Below, in pieces: positions 52,652-64,000 of a DNA stretch of 64,000 bases (position 1 is the stretch's first letter; each line of letters opens with the position of its first letter). The DNA comes from Siderastrea radians (taxonomy: Eukaryota; Cnidaria; Anthozoa; Scleractinia; Rhizangiidae). Where the stretch lies: NCBI GenBank assembly GCA_964017195.1, contig OZ024891.1:1140894-1204893 (forward strand), written 5' to 3'. The notes below the pieces were generated by a model, which ran no database searches, had not been told where the DNA came from, and saw nothing but the letters and a program-made list of their open reading frames with translations. The position numbers were made by a program, and so were the translations under genes.

Positions 52652-52750
52652 AAATGTATTCAACTTGAGCAGTTGAAAAAGCAAATTTGATCCTGTTTGA
52701 GACTGAATTTTTCAGGTTTGCTTTTTCAACTGCTCAAGTTGAATACATTT
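52652..52750. repeat. Perfect 34-bp inverted repeat, 31-nt loop
   Basis: AAATGTATTCAACTTGAGCA at 52652 onward is mirrored exactly by 52717-52750. Confidence 0.95.
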
Positions 52751-53239
52751 TTCTGTTAGGCCGATCATTATTTCAGAATTTTTACCGATAAGGTAGGGGA
52801 AAACAGATCAAAACAGTGTTGTATTGCTGGGTGCCAAAAGAGGGCATCCATTCAGTAACTTATTTAAACACACAATTTTTTAAGTGCGCATTTTCTGAAG
52901 TAGCTCATTTGGAAAAAAGACAAACTTTGTATTTGTACGTTTTCCAACAAGATGGAAAGTACATGTAATAGCTACCTATCAGTTGTCCATTTAACTGAGA
53001 TGTAAAACCCCATCAGCTTTTATACTGATACAATTGACCACCATGATGTTTGTTTGACTGAGTTTATTTCAAATGTTTTTGAACAGAATTCGTCTCAGTA
53101 TTGTTTAACAGCAACAATATTAACATGATAACGTGCATGTTTCCAGCCGTTCGTGGTAAACAGCTCTATAATATCACAAAAAATATTACATCTGTACATA
53201 AGAATAGCTTGTTATGCTTTAAAAAGTTTGAGATATACT

Positions 53240-54195
53240 TTCCTTACAATGTAAATCACTTTGACAAGATAGTTTCAGATATTCTTTGCCACAAGGAATC
53301 TATGGAAATTTCTATGTAATGCCCAATTCCTTGGATTAGAGTTCTTTCAGAAATTGTTTGCCACAAGTTGTATATGGAAATTTCCATGTAATACTAAATT
53401 GCTTCGACAATATAGACTCAGCCATGATAGATTCAGATATTCTCTGCCAAGAAAAAAACCTATAGAAATTTCCATGTAATACCCAATTGTTTGGACAAAA
53501 GTTTTAGATATTCTAAGTCCCAGAGATTCTATTAAAATTTTCAAGTGACGCTCAACTGCTTGCATGGACCAAAATTGTTTCAGATTTCTTTACCACAAGG
53601 TGTCTATCTTTGACAAAATAGTTTCAGATATTCTTTGCCACAAGGAATCTATGGAAATTTCTATGTAATGCCCAATTCCTTGGATTAAATTTGTTTCAGA
53701 AATTGTTTGCCACAAGTTGTCTATGGAAATTTCCATGTAATACTCAATCGCTTGGACAATATACACTCAGCCATGACAGATTCAGATTATATTTTCCGGT
53801 AAAAAAATCTATAGAAATTTCCATGTAATAAATACCCATTTCTTTGGACAAAGGTTTTAGATATTCTTAATCCCAGAGTCTATGAAAATTTTCAAGTGAC
53901 GCTCAATTGCTTGGACCAAAATTGTTTCAGATATTCTTTGCCACAAGGTGTCTTATATGGAGATTTCCATGTAATCCACATTATTCTCTTCCTATTCTCT
54001 TTCTCCTATTCTCTTCTGTATATAAAGTTCCACGTAATGCCCATTTGTTTGGACAAACGTTTCAGCTGATATTAATTCTTTGTCACAGGGAGTCTATGGA
54101 AATTTCCATGTAATACACAATTGCTTGGCACAGTAGTATAGACTGAGATAATTTTTATGCCAAAGAAAGAGTCTATCTAGAAATTTCCATATAAT
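53240..54195. repeat. ~85-bp minisatellite with ggaaatttcc core
   Basis: About ten degenerate units with ctatggaaatttccatgtaat, followed by cccaattgcttggac and cagatattctttgccacaag segments. The end of the array supplies the 3' end and stop codon of the minus-strand exon at 54177. Confidence 0.85.
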
Positions 54196-54560
54196 GCCCA
54201 GAGATTGTCTTTGATAAGTGCTGTGGAGACACTGATGCTAACGTCCGTCGTCTCAGATGCTGGGACGGACGAGGCCCGGGCTGAAGATGTTTGGTTTACC
54301 TGTGTGCTGACAGGGCCGGTGGCAGAAAAGTTTGTCTCAGAGCGAGGCCTTTTCGCTTTCTCTACGTCATTTTCGCCAGCAATAGCACTTTTCCTTTTGC
54401 CAGAGCATGATTCGCAGAACTCAACATCCAGTAATTCTGACAACAGCTCTCCAAATCTGGAGATATCAGAAATTTCTAAAAGCAAGCGTCTATTAAGATC
54501 ATCTGTCGGAGTTAAGAACGTAAGGTCAAGAAGACGACTTTTTCCAGAAGAGTATTTCAC
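54177..54560 (-). CDS. Terminal exon of unknown minus-strand gene
   Basis: Acceptor tttctgttaaacag precedes GTGAAATACTC at 54560. The frame continues 127 codons to a TAG inside the minisatellite. It opens with SSGKSRLLDLTFLTPTDDLNRRLL and SDISRFGELLSELLDVEF, then a serine/threonine-rich tail with a KRPRSE basic patch. It joins in phase 0 with the exon at 55719-55970. The product is unknown; the last codons (WALYGNF) are repeat-derived. Confidence 0.65.
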   Translation of the reverse strand: MKYSSGKSRLLDLTFLTPTDDLNRRLLLEISDISRFGELLSELLDVEFCESCSGKRKSAIAGENDVEKAKRPRSETNFSATGPVSTQVNQTSSARASSVPASETTDVSISVSTALIKDNLWALYGNF

Positions 54561-55718
54561 CTGTTTAACAGAAAAAAGACAGATTTATTAAAAGGAAATC
54601 TACTCTCACGCTTCCTGAGTATTTTTGCGGAAGAATGGTCTGCCGTTAATAGCTATTTTCAGTATGGCGTGCTAAGCGAGCGCGAAGATCGAGAAATATA
54701 GCGTATGGGAATTAAGAGAAGAAAACCGTTCAAATTGGATTCACAAATATCGCATTGACCAAATGTATTGTACAAAATGATAAGGTCTATATATTTTGCG
54801 AAGTAAGATGTACGAGGGTAATTCTTAAGTTCAAATTTGCCTTCTCTATTTTTTTTTGAGGGGAGGAGGCCAATGTACACAGGCTAGAAAATTTATACAA
54901 AACAAATAAAATAAATACACCGGAACCGAACACCGGAACTCTAAGTCGGTACTACCCGTGTGGCACTAAGTTTTTGCGGGTTCTAATTTTTGCCATATTT
55001 GCGGGTTTTTTCGCGACCCGCAAAAAAAGTTCCTTCCTGCAAGATAAAATTACCGGAATTTTTTTCCCCCAAAATTTACTCCACTGTAGAAGTTATGTAC
55101 AAAAATACTGGGTTGAAGGAGAAAAATGCTGTAGATAACTCGGTGGGTAATACATCAAGTGGTACTCTAGTTATTGCTGATTCATTGTAAAAGAGTGGAA
55201 TTGATTAATCTGTTTTACATTCTCTTCGTTTTTTTCCCGTCTTTCTTTTGCATGTGCTCAAATAAAAAAACGAAAATGTTATCATTTCTATTTGAACGCG
55301 ACTTGGTACCTAATAACGCGCTCTTGAAAAGTGACACTCCAGCAATCGAAAGTAAAGCAGAACACTTGACTATACGCCCACACCGCACTACGTTTCAGTT
55401 TGCTCGAGTTTTTCTAAGGCATCGCATTTGAATTTGTTGCCTATCTCCGACCAGACACTTGCTTTGCTCAAGGGATTTATTGTAAAATCTTCCTTTCAGG
55501 GTCATTCATAATACATCATCCTTACTTAAAATTATGCGTTCTTGTTTGCTCGATGGTGGAAGTTCCTGTATGTAGTTGAACTCGACGCATGTGGTTGGTA
55601 TGAGTTAACCGCCTTCAACTAGGCAGATTGTAGTCATAAGTCATGATAAGTCTCCTTTCTCATTTTCGCTTTCAACTTACGCTTAAATTGAGCCCAAAAT
55701 TTAGCAAAACATACATAC

Positions 55719-55970
55719 CTTGATTTTGCTTGTAACATCTGTGGATTTTATCTGCACAACACTCCCTGGATCAGTGCCATCTTGTGCTTGAATAGACGAT
55801 TTGTTATGGGCATACAATGTATGAACCCCTCCGTCTTTTTTCTTTGCGAAGTACCACTTTCTGCCAGAATGATGATTTCTGCTATCTTTTGCACTATTTT
55901 TGGAGGACCCCTTTCCACCTTGTCCATTGCCATGACTTGCTATAACTGAACGCTCTAAGCTGACCTTGGA
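55719..55970 (-). CDS. Upstream exon of the same gene
   Basis: The frame up to donor atcaag|gtatgtatg encodes a Gly/Ser/Asn-rich stretch and then GRKWYFAKKKDGGVHTLYAH and SVVQIKSTDVTSKIK. It is open to 55970 but contains no ATG, so the true start or an upstream exon is unresolved. The gene runs divergently from the DBF4-like copy at 56151, 180 bp away. Confidence 0.55.
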
Positions 55971-56150
55971 TTAAGACCTCGGACGTTACAGAATGTGCTC
56001 AATTTCCCACGTGACAAATCCCTTTCGCTCATTGGTCATTCTCCCTGATCGTTTTGCCGTTTGAATTTTGACACTTTCGACAGTTATGCACGCGGTCGTG
56101 GTTTACTACTCTCTCCAAGTTCGAGATAATGACATATCGAACTGAAAAAT

Positions 56151-57245
56151 ATGGATTACTCTAGTTTAACTGCAGAAGAGCCTTTATCGCTCTCGATTCT
56201 CTCCAGTATTGCTAAAGATCCTTTAGCTTTTTCCATTGACGGAGGAGAATTTGAGGGTGGAGTGACAAAATTTGAAGAACTTGACGATGAAATGTTTGAA
56301 TCATTAATGACCAGCACGCCTGCCAAAAGGAAAAGGAAAGCGATTCAAAACGAATCATTAGACTCTTCAATAGCCGAAGAGCCACTCTAGTCCGAAAATA
56401 TTGTTTCCATGCCACCGCAAGAGAAACAAACATCTCACGGCAAAAGATCTGTAGATGACGATGGCGCTGAGTTGCCGGTGATTTCTGAAGACGAGAGGTC
56501 AAGCAGCAACAACCCGAAAAGCGGTAGCGAGTTTAAAGGTAAAATTTCAACTTTCAACTTGTCTAAATGCAAAGAAAGGACGTTTTTCTTTATGTTTGAG
56601 GATGAGGGTAGTCGATGCAGAAATCGTGTTGTTGAACTCGGCGGAAAAGTAGAGGGATTCTTTGATGTTCGAAAAGTGGCCGATGTTGTTGTGCATAGGA
56701 AAATTGACGGATATGCGCCACTGACGAAATTTGATACCTACTCGCGTGGTCAAAGAGCCATAAACTGTTCTTCGTAAAGTTATTCGCCTAGATTTAATGC
56801 CAAAATCGTGCACATTGCTCAGAAAAACAAGATTTCAATTCGCACAAAAGACGAATTTTACCAACTTGTACAGAGCGAAAGACTACGTAAGAACAAACCA
56901 CCAGTGGTCCAAGACCGGAAAAGCGCAAAAGTTAGACGACTAAAGCCTCCTTTCATCAAAGTGGAAGATCAGTCGAGGAAATTTTGCTCTATTTTTAAGG
57001 AATTTGAGAGGTGGCCGGCCTTAGACGCAGAAGGAGTCCACGATCGTGTATCCGAGCGAGCTATTCGAGTCGTAGAAAAAGTGGAAAAGATGACTTATTG
57101 TGAACACTGTGGAGAGTATGTGCTGAAAAGCCAACTAGAAATTCACTGCAATGTGGAGCGTCATAGATCTTTAAAAAGACAAACAGGGTACTGGGACAAT
57201 GTTGATGCCTTAATATCAAAATTACCTTCGACTCACGGAATTTGA
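56151..57245 (+). pseudogene. DBF4: Intronless DBF4-like copy with internal stops
   Basis: One reading frame of about 365 codons carries the DBF4 signature. An N-motif/BRCT-like block has FKGKISTFNLSKCKER and VVELGGKVEGFFDVRKVADVVVHR. Motif M is PPFIKVEDQSRKF with WPALD, and the DBF4-type zinc finger is MTYCEHCGEYVLKSQLEIHCNVERHR. DBF4 activates CDC7 kinase for replication initiation. No introns interrupt it and two in-frame stops occur (TAG at 56388, TAA at 56775), so it is best read as a decaying retrocopy. A CCAAT-like ATTGG box lies upstream and a good Kozak context (aaaaATGG) surrounds the start. Confidence 0.75.
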
Positions 57246-57318
57246 GGATAACCTCAGAAAGGAAAAGTTATTTTCTGCAGAATCCAGAGAATAGAGCAAT
57301 TCAGTATGACATGAAACA

Positions 57319-57511
57319 GACGCCATACCTCTCATGTGCCGTACTAAGTAGTACGAAGTTACTATTTGGCGGTGGTACGGCGTCCAAATCAATTTTTTTT
57401 TTGACAGATTTCAATTCGGCAAGGCGAATTCTCAGGGTACGGAAAAGCTTGCCTCTTAATACGACCTCGCAGCGAAAATGTATTGGTACGGCACATGAGA
57501 GGTATGTCGTC
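57319..57511. mobile_element. Foldback MITE (~26-bp arms)
   Basis: GACGCCATACCTCTCATGTG... (57319-57344) is mirrored by 57486-57511 with one mismatch. Confidence 0.8.
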
Positions 57512-57519
57512 TGAACTGG

Positions 57520-60500
57520 CCCTTATACCGTGTGGCACCAAATTTCTACAGGAGTTTAATTTTGCGGTTTGGCAAGTTTTTGAGTTCTGCCGGAACTAAT
57601 TTTTGCGATTGGGAAAGACTGGTTTTCTCCCTGGAGATTAATTTTTCCGGTAGTCGCCAAAATCGAAAAAAAAAACCAATATTCTACGTTTTGTTTGTTT
57701 GTTTGTTGTTGTTTTTTTTTCGAGTTCATGCATTCAAAATACAGTTAAACCAAAATGCAGTTCTAAAAAACGTTACTCAGTGCCAGTCTATGACAAATAC
57801 ATCTTGCCCTGTTGTGGCTGATTTCTCTGGCAAGTCACAAATGATCGGCAGTAACTACGGTACCACTTGCAACTGATACAATTTCCCTCGAGTTTTCATT
57901 GACGTTATCATTTTCTATTCTTCAACATTTTGTTTCGAATGTCGTCATTTTGTTTCTAAAGGAAAGAGACGACAGGGTCTTACCACATGGTAAAACACAA
58001 TTTGCCATTACTGTCATGTAAATTTTTCCGATAATGTTTTTTTGAGATAAATTATTTTGCGGATGATGGGAACAACCGCAAAACTTGGAAAAATTTAAAA
58101 CATGCACTGTATTTCCTTCCCTTCCCAGCGCCCCAACCCCCCCCCCCCCCCCGCAGGACTTGGGCACAGTGTCTCATTTCCTTGTGTACTACATGAAGCA
58201 TTATTATAGTGTTTACAAGACTTGGCTCTGGCCTCGTGTACGGTACAGCTGAGACTTGACATTGTATGTTCTTTGTTTTCTGTGTAGTCTAAAATTGTTT
58301 AGTCTTGTTTTCATCCCTGTGTACCGGTACACGAGGATAGAACCTTGTCATGCTTTTGTTGCGGCCAATTTGGAAAGTTTTTTGTGAGTGCACCGAGTGT
58401 TGAAGTGCCGTTTTATAAATTAATGGCTTCTCTAAAGGGCGGTTCATCGTGTTATTTCCGCTCTGGAAAAAACTAAAACGATGTAGAACTTCGGTTTGTC
58501 GAAGATGGTGACTTCGTCTTGTGTTGTTATTCAGCATCACGGAATCTCCTCGAACCTCTGAGGAAAAGTTTTACTGTGATTTTTCAGCAGCGAGAGCAGT
58601 GTTCGCAGGCTACTCTGATGCCTACACAAAGAAATATTGAATCCATTATGCTGGAGCACTTTAAGGATAAGTTAACGTTTGAATTTATTTATATTGAAAT
58701 AGAAGTATACATATTAGAAATACGTATGGATCTTAGATATACATATACAAATACATATGCAATATAGCACGTGGAGCGGATCATCTTAGAGCTGATAATG
58801 AGCAGATTGTCTGTCCGACAAATCATCCGCAATTTCGGGCTTTTTAAGGTGGCCGAACACAGTTTTCCTGTACCTATGCGTTATTCATCGTTATTTTCAA
58901 ACCACTGCCAATTGGGCGGCCAAAATTGGCAAGATGTAAGTTCAACTTAAAAAGATTATATTTTGATACGTTTTATTGGACTAAGTACCGTTGCCATGGC
59001 AACACAGCTGGTATTAAACCAGCATTAAAAACTGGGTTTGATTTATTTTCAGAAAATCCAGTTGTTAGATTTTTTTCTATCACTTGTCTCTAGGAATCTC
59101 AGAAAAATACTGGCCTATTGACACTGTTCTCAGGAAATTTTGACAGAGAGATCTACTGCAATTTGTTGTTTTGCATTTAAACGTTTTCTGAACATGTCCT
59201 CTGTCAGATTTCAATATTTGTTTGCAGGCGAGATACGTGTGTTCTGTACTATTATTCTACCAACTTTCATGAAATTCTAACGAGCGGTTCCGTAGAAATC
59301 AGTGCATTTCCACTAAATTATGCAGTCACAATTTTCTGGTTAATTGCACATTCGTTGCATTTGACAGGGTTCTCCATGCAAACAATTCGAGAAAAGCAGG
59401 GTATTTTCCAATAGCATTACCTTTAATACATTGAGAAATAAACGTTTTTCACACATTGATAAACAGTTTGATAGTTAGGACGGAAAATAACACTTGCACA
59501 ATCTTTCTTGAACAAAACAAAATGATCGCTGTACAGGCGCCATGTTTGTTTTTCTTAAAGCTATGTGCGCACGCTAATTGTAACTCTCGTCAGCTGTACA
59601 AATCGTAGAGCGTGCACAAACTGTGTTCAGACACCTTAAGTAGGTCTGGATTTTTAAAGAAGTGGAATTGGACAAACGTTTGTGCCACAGGAACCTATCA
59701 CACAGTGACAAATCTTCATATCAATCGGAAGAAAAGCTATGCAGCTACTCTTAAAGAAGGTAAGGCGTACTGTACATAGTAGAGTGAAAACTGTCTAGCT
59801 TGCTAATGGAGCGAAGGCAGTGGGCACATCGAAGTAAGCCATCGCCCATTGCATTGATCATGTCTTCTTGCAGTAGAAGATTTGGAGTGACTGGGCTCGA
59901 ACTAAACAAAAAAATTTACACAGTGACATGCTTGTGAATGTGAAGCAATTATGTCCAGCTGAACTACTGCTTTTGGAAGGCACTGCATATATATCTTGTT
60001 AAGCTGTTCAATCACCTGAATGCTGCATTTTGGTGATCAGACTTGAAAACTTGCAGTTTAACCAGTCTTTATAAAGCCATCAGCAATTCTGCCTGTTTGT
60101 TTTTAGTTATGGATGCTGGGTGTTGTGCTGAAAAATGTCTGGAAGTTAAATGGATCTGGCAGAGAGGTGCATGATAAGAAAAAGTCTTCAGGGAACCAGC
60201 TCACCGCAAAAGAGACAGATAGTGCTTAATTCTTTGTGGACGCATGCCAAACCAAATGAAAGGTGTGTTTTCATAGACTATAAGTAGCTTTCAGCACTTC
60301 ATGCTCCTAGGAGAATTTAGCAATGACATGAAAGCCACAAGAGAAAACCAAAATATGTACTTAGCCGGAGCAGATTTTCATGACTGTGGAAATGGTTTTG
60401 GTGTTTTGTTTACTAACCTCTATTATGGCCTCATCATAAAGATCAAAATTTATCCATCAAATCAAATTCCAAAGTAAATCCAGTTGCAAAGTACTAATAT

Positions 60501-60895
60501 GGTAGTAGTAACTACAAATTGCTTTTAGTTTGGTTCAATGACTGGCTATTTACTAATTTTATCGGCTGTTACCAAATGTCACTAATTATTGATTTTATCG
60601 ATTGCCCAGGCCAGGATTGCAAAAATACCCTAGACACTGATAGATTTGCAACAGAGCCAGGTTGAATTGGGATGTTTGCTGAGGGAAGGTCTCCATATCA
60701 GCCTACACATACATTTCTCTTACAGGTACTTGAGATGCTGCCATACAATTGTGTGTTGTATTCCTCCAGCACTGAGGATGACAGCAAGGATATTCATTTT
60801 TAGTTTATTAACTAATTCCTGACATTGACATTCAAACCCTAGCAGTATGCAGGATGTTTGTCACATGAACCTTACTTTTAATGGCCTAGTTCCCA
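57520..60895. other. Non-coding, no gene supported
   Basis: Contains a C-run (about 58138), a ttttgcgg/ccggaa-type repeat (57530-57680) related to one at 54950-55080, and AT-rich stretches. No frame has family or splice support. Confidence 0.5.
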
Positions 60896-60900
60896 AAAGT

Positions 60901-60975
60901 CTCTTGTAGCTCAGTGGTAGAGCATCTGCCGTAGTGATCAGAAGGAAATAAGTTCGACTCCCTTTGGGAAAACTC
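60901..60975 (+). tRNA. tRNA-like sequence (pseudo-tRNA or SINE head)
   Basis: A-box TAGCTCAGTGGTAGAGC and B-box AAGTTCGACTCC are both good and 31 nt apart. The acceptor strands do not pair and the anticodon arm has an over-long loop, so it is probably not a working tRNA. Confidence 0.6.
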
Positions 60976-61429
60976 AGGTTTCCTTTTCTTCGAGTATGCC
61001 TGTGTCACTCAATGAAAAATACATCTCAAACATTATGTTATTACCCTTACAATTTTGTTTTGTTTGCACGTTGGTGTATGGTGGAGTGTATAGAAGACAA
61101 ATTGCCGATTTAATGGTGATGGACAACTTTGAAGGAGTGTTGGCATGTAGCATTGTTGCTGTCAACCTAGTTGGAAACTACAGGCCTCCCCATCTGGCAA
61201 AAGTAAAACAGGTCACTGATATCTCCTTTATTGTGCAGTAGGTAAAGGGTGGCTACAAGTCTAAATGGGTACCTTGGCATGGCTGGTTAGTGCTGTAAAA
61301 TGTGCTTGGAAATTTCTGAAGATCCACCAAAAAATTATAAAATTAAATTAAAAAATACAAAGCTATAGTTTGAGAGCATTTTTGTCCAGGACTTGTGTTT
61401 ACCATTATGACGAAGTTAATAGCTAAAGT

Positions 61430-63960
61430 ACATCATCAGTTTTATCCAAGCCTTTCTTTGGAAATTTCCATAGATCTACCATTCATGAGGTCAATAGTTA
61501 AAAGTATACTAACATCTTTATTCGAGCCTGTCTTTGGAAATTTCCATAGATCTACCAGTGATGAGGTAAACAGTTAAAAATATACTAACAGCTTTATCCG
61601 AGCCTGTCTATGGAAATTTCCATAGATCTACCAGTGATGAGGTAAACAGTTTAATGTATACTAACAGCATTATCCAAGCTTGTCTTTGAAAATTTCCATA
61701 GATCTACCAGTGGTGTGGTAAATAGCTAAAATATACTATCAGTTTTATCCAGGTCTGTCTTTGGAAATTTCCATAAAGCTACCAGTGATATGGTAAATAG
61801 CTACAGTATACTATCAGTTTTATCCAGGCCGGTCTTTGGAAATTCCCATAGATCTACCAGTGATATGGTAAAAGGGTAAAGTATACTATCAGTTTTATCC
61901 AGGCCTGTCTTTGGAAATTTCCGCAGATCTGCCAGTGCTATGGTAAAAGGCTAAAGTACACTATCAATTTTATCTGAGCCTGTCTTTGGAAATTTCCATA
62001 GACCCACCATTGATATGGTAAAAGGGTAAAGTATCCTATGATTTTTATCCAGGCCTGTCTTTGGAAATTTCCATAGATCTGCCAGTGCTATGGTAAAAGG
62101 CTAAAGAATACTATGATTTTTATCCAGGCCTGTCTTTGGAAATTTCCATAGATCTGCCAGTGCTATGGTAAAAGGGTAAAGAATACTATGTTTTTATCCA
62201 GGCCTGTCTTTGGAAATTTCCATAGATCTGCCAGTGCTATGGTAACAGGGTAAAGAATACTATGATTTTTATCCAGGCCTGTCTTTGGAAATTTCCATAG
62301 ATCTGCCAGTGCTATGGTAAAAGGGTAAAGAATACTATGTTTTTATCCAGGCCTGTCTTTGGAAATTTCCATAGATCTGCCATTGCTATGGTAACAGGGT
62401 AAAGAATACTATGATTTTTATCCAGGCCTGTCTTTGGAAATTTTCATAGATCTGCCATTGCTATGGTAACAGGGTAAAGAATACTATGATTTTTATCCAG
62501 GCCTGTCTTTGGAAATTTCCATAGATCTGCCAGTGCTATGGTAAAAGGGTAAAGAATACTATGTTTTTATCCAGGCCTGTCTTTGGAAATTTCCATAGAT
62601 CTGCCATTGCTATGGTAACAGGGTAAAGAATACTATGATTTTTATCCAGGCCTGTCTTTGGAAATTTCCATAGATCTGCCATTGCTATGGTAAAAGGGTA
62701 AAGAATACTATGTTTTTATCCAGGCCTGTCTTTGGAAAGTTCTACAGATCTGCCAGTGTTATGGTAAAAGGGTAAAGCATACTACGATTTTTATCCAGGC
62801 CTGTGTTTGGAAATTTCCATAGATCTGCCAGTGCTATGGTAAAAGGGTAAAGTATACTATGATTTTTATCCAGGCCTGTCTTTGGAAATTTTCTCAGATC
62901 TGCCATTGCTATGGTAAAAGGGTAAAGTATACTATGATTTTTATCCAGGGCTGTCTTTGGAAATTTCCACAGATCTGCCAGTGCTATGGTAAAAGGCTAA
63001 AGTATACTATCAGTTTAATCTGAGCCAGTCTTTGGAGATTTCCATAGATTTACCAGTAACGTGGTGAAAGGGTAAAGTATATTATGATTTTTATCCAGGC
63101 CTGTCTTTGGAAATTTCCACAGATCAGCCAGTGCTATGGTAAAAGGCTGAAGTATACTACCAGCTTTGACCGAGCCTGTCTTTGGAAATTTCCATAGAGC
63201 TATCAGTGATGAGGTAAATATCTAAAGCATACCATCAGTTTTATCCAGGCCTGTCTTTGGAAATTTCCATAGATCTGCCAGTGATATACTTAGTCTATCA
63301 GTTTTATCCGAGCCTGTCTTTGGAAATTTCCATAGATCTGCCAGTGCTATGGTAAAAGGCTGAAGTATCCTACCAGCTTTAACCGAGCTTGTCTTTGGAA
63401 ATTTCCATAGATCTACCATTGATATGGTAAAAGGGTAAAGTATACTATGATTTTTATCCAGGCCTGTCTTTGGAAATTTCCACAGATCTGCCAGTGCTAT
63501 GGTAAAAGGCCGAAGTATCCTACCAGCTTTAACCGAGCTTGTCTTTGGAAATTTCCATAGAGCTATCAGTGATGATGGTGAAGTATACCACCAGTTTTAT
63601 CCAGGCCTGTCTTTGGAAATTTCCATAGATCTGCCAGTGATATACTTAGTCTATCAGTTTTATCCGAGCCCGTCTTTGGAAATTTTCATAGAGCTACCAG
63701 TGATGAGGTAAAAAGCTAAAGTATACCATCAGTTTTATCCAGGCCTGTCTTTGGAAATTTCCATAGATCTGCCAGTGATATACTTAGTCTACCAGTTTTA
63801 TCCGAGCCTGCCTTTGGAAATGTAAGGTCTACCTTTTTCACCCGGAACTTGTATTTGGAAATTTCTGTTAATCTAGCAGTGTATAGTAAAAAGCTGTAAG
63901 TGTACAATCAGTTTAGTTACAGGGCTCATGTTTGGAAATTTCCGTAGATCTGTCAATGTA
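61430..63960. repeat. ~65-bp minisatellite array, ~38 units
   Basis: Units of the form tttatccaggcctgtctttg, then gaaatttccatagatctgcc and agtgctatggtaaaagggtaaagtatactatga, running to near the window end. Central units are nearly identical; flanking units are diverged, as in a locally homogenised array. Short frames within it are not genes. Confidence 0.95.
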
Positions 63961-64000
63961 AAAATGTAAGGTTTACCATAATTGTTGGTCTTTAATTTCA

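Noticed and set aside
60901..60975. Functional tRNA gene
   Set aside because: Good A and B boxes but unpaired acceptor stem and abnormal anticodon arm.
63222..63907. Frames with LWKFPKTGSDKT repeats
   Set aside because: Chance translation of the minisatellite units.

Overview
The window is animal nuclear DNA: intron-containing gene fragments with GT/AG splice signals, abundant MITE-like foldbacks, minisatellites and several transposon classes. The mix (Polinton, Penelope-like element, tyrosine-recombinase retroelement, an abundant GGTTGTTCA-type MITE) suggests a cnidarian, perhaps an anthozoan. That taxonomic guess is inference.

The centrepiece is a complete Polinton/Maverick at 1328-18966 (17,639 bp), with 6-bp target duplications AAAGTC, ~410-bp terminal inverted repeats, and a 75-nt near-perfect palindrome at each extreme end. 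It carries a full virus-like set: protein-primed DNA polymerase B, chromodomain integrase, packaging ATPase, double-jelly-roll major capsid protein, penton-like minor capsid protein, adenain-like protease fused to a virion protein, PLA2, fibre-like proteins, a PPxY protein and a VLTF3-like transcription factor. It also has a BRO-N/nuclease/zinc-finger protein and small zinc-finger/AT-hook proteins. Left of about 5.7 kb most genes point left (fibres, ATPase); to the right they point right (virion cluster, integrase, regulators, polymerase).

Three control features stand out. First, five virion genes in a row start exactly 18 nt (one: 15 nt) after a TCTAA box in AT-rich DNA, a candidate late promoter like the TCTA motif of mavirus and CroV. 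Second, the PLA2 gene is preceded by a small cysteine-motif ORF ending in G GGA AAC TAG, a canonical -1 frameshift heptamer with a strong hairpin. Third, the PLA2 frame contains A AAA AAC in register just before it overlaps the integrase in the -1 frame. Together these predict a retrovirus-like tandem -1 frameshift making a Zn-motif/PLA2/integrase polyprotein. Virion proteins also share adenain-type (M/I/L)XGX-G sites.

The Polinton sits in one arm of an older inverted repeat (1-1075 versus 18967-20005). Downstream lie two head-to-head Penelope-like copies (21.8-26.0 kb) with a hammerhead-like motif, a decayed Ngaro/DIRS-type retroelement (26.3-30 kb), and about 34 kb of mostly non-coding host DNA. 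The host part holds exons of at least three minus-strand genes, an intronless DBF4-like pseudogene, foldback elements, a tRNA-like sequence, and two minisatellite arrays whose units centre on GGAAATTTCC.
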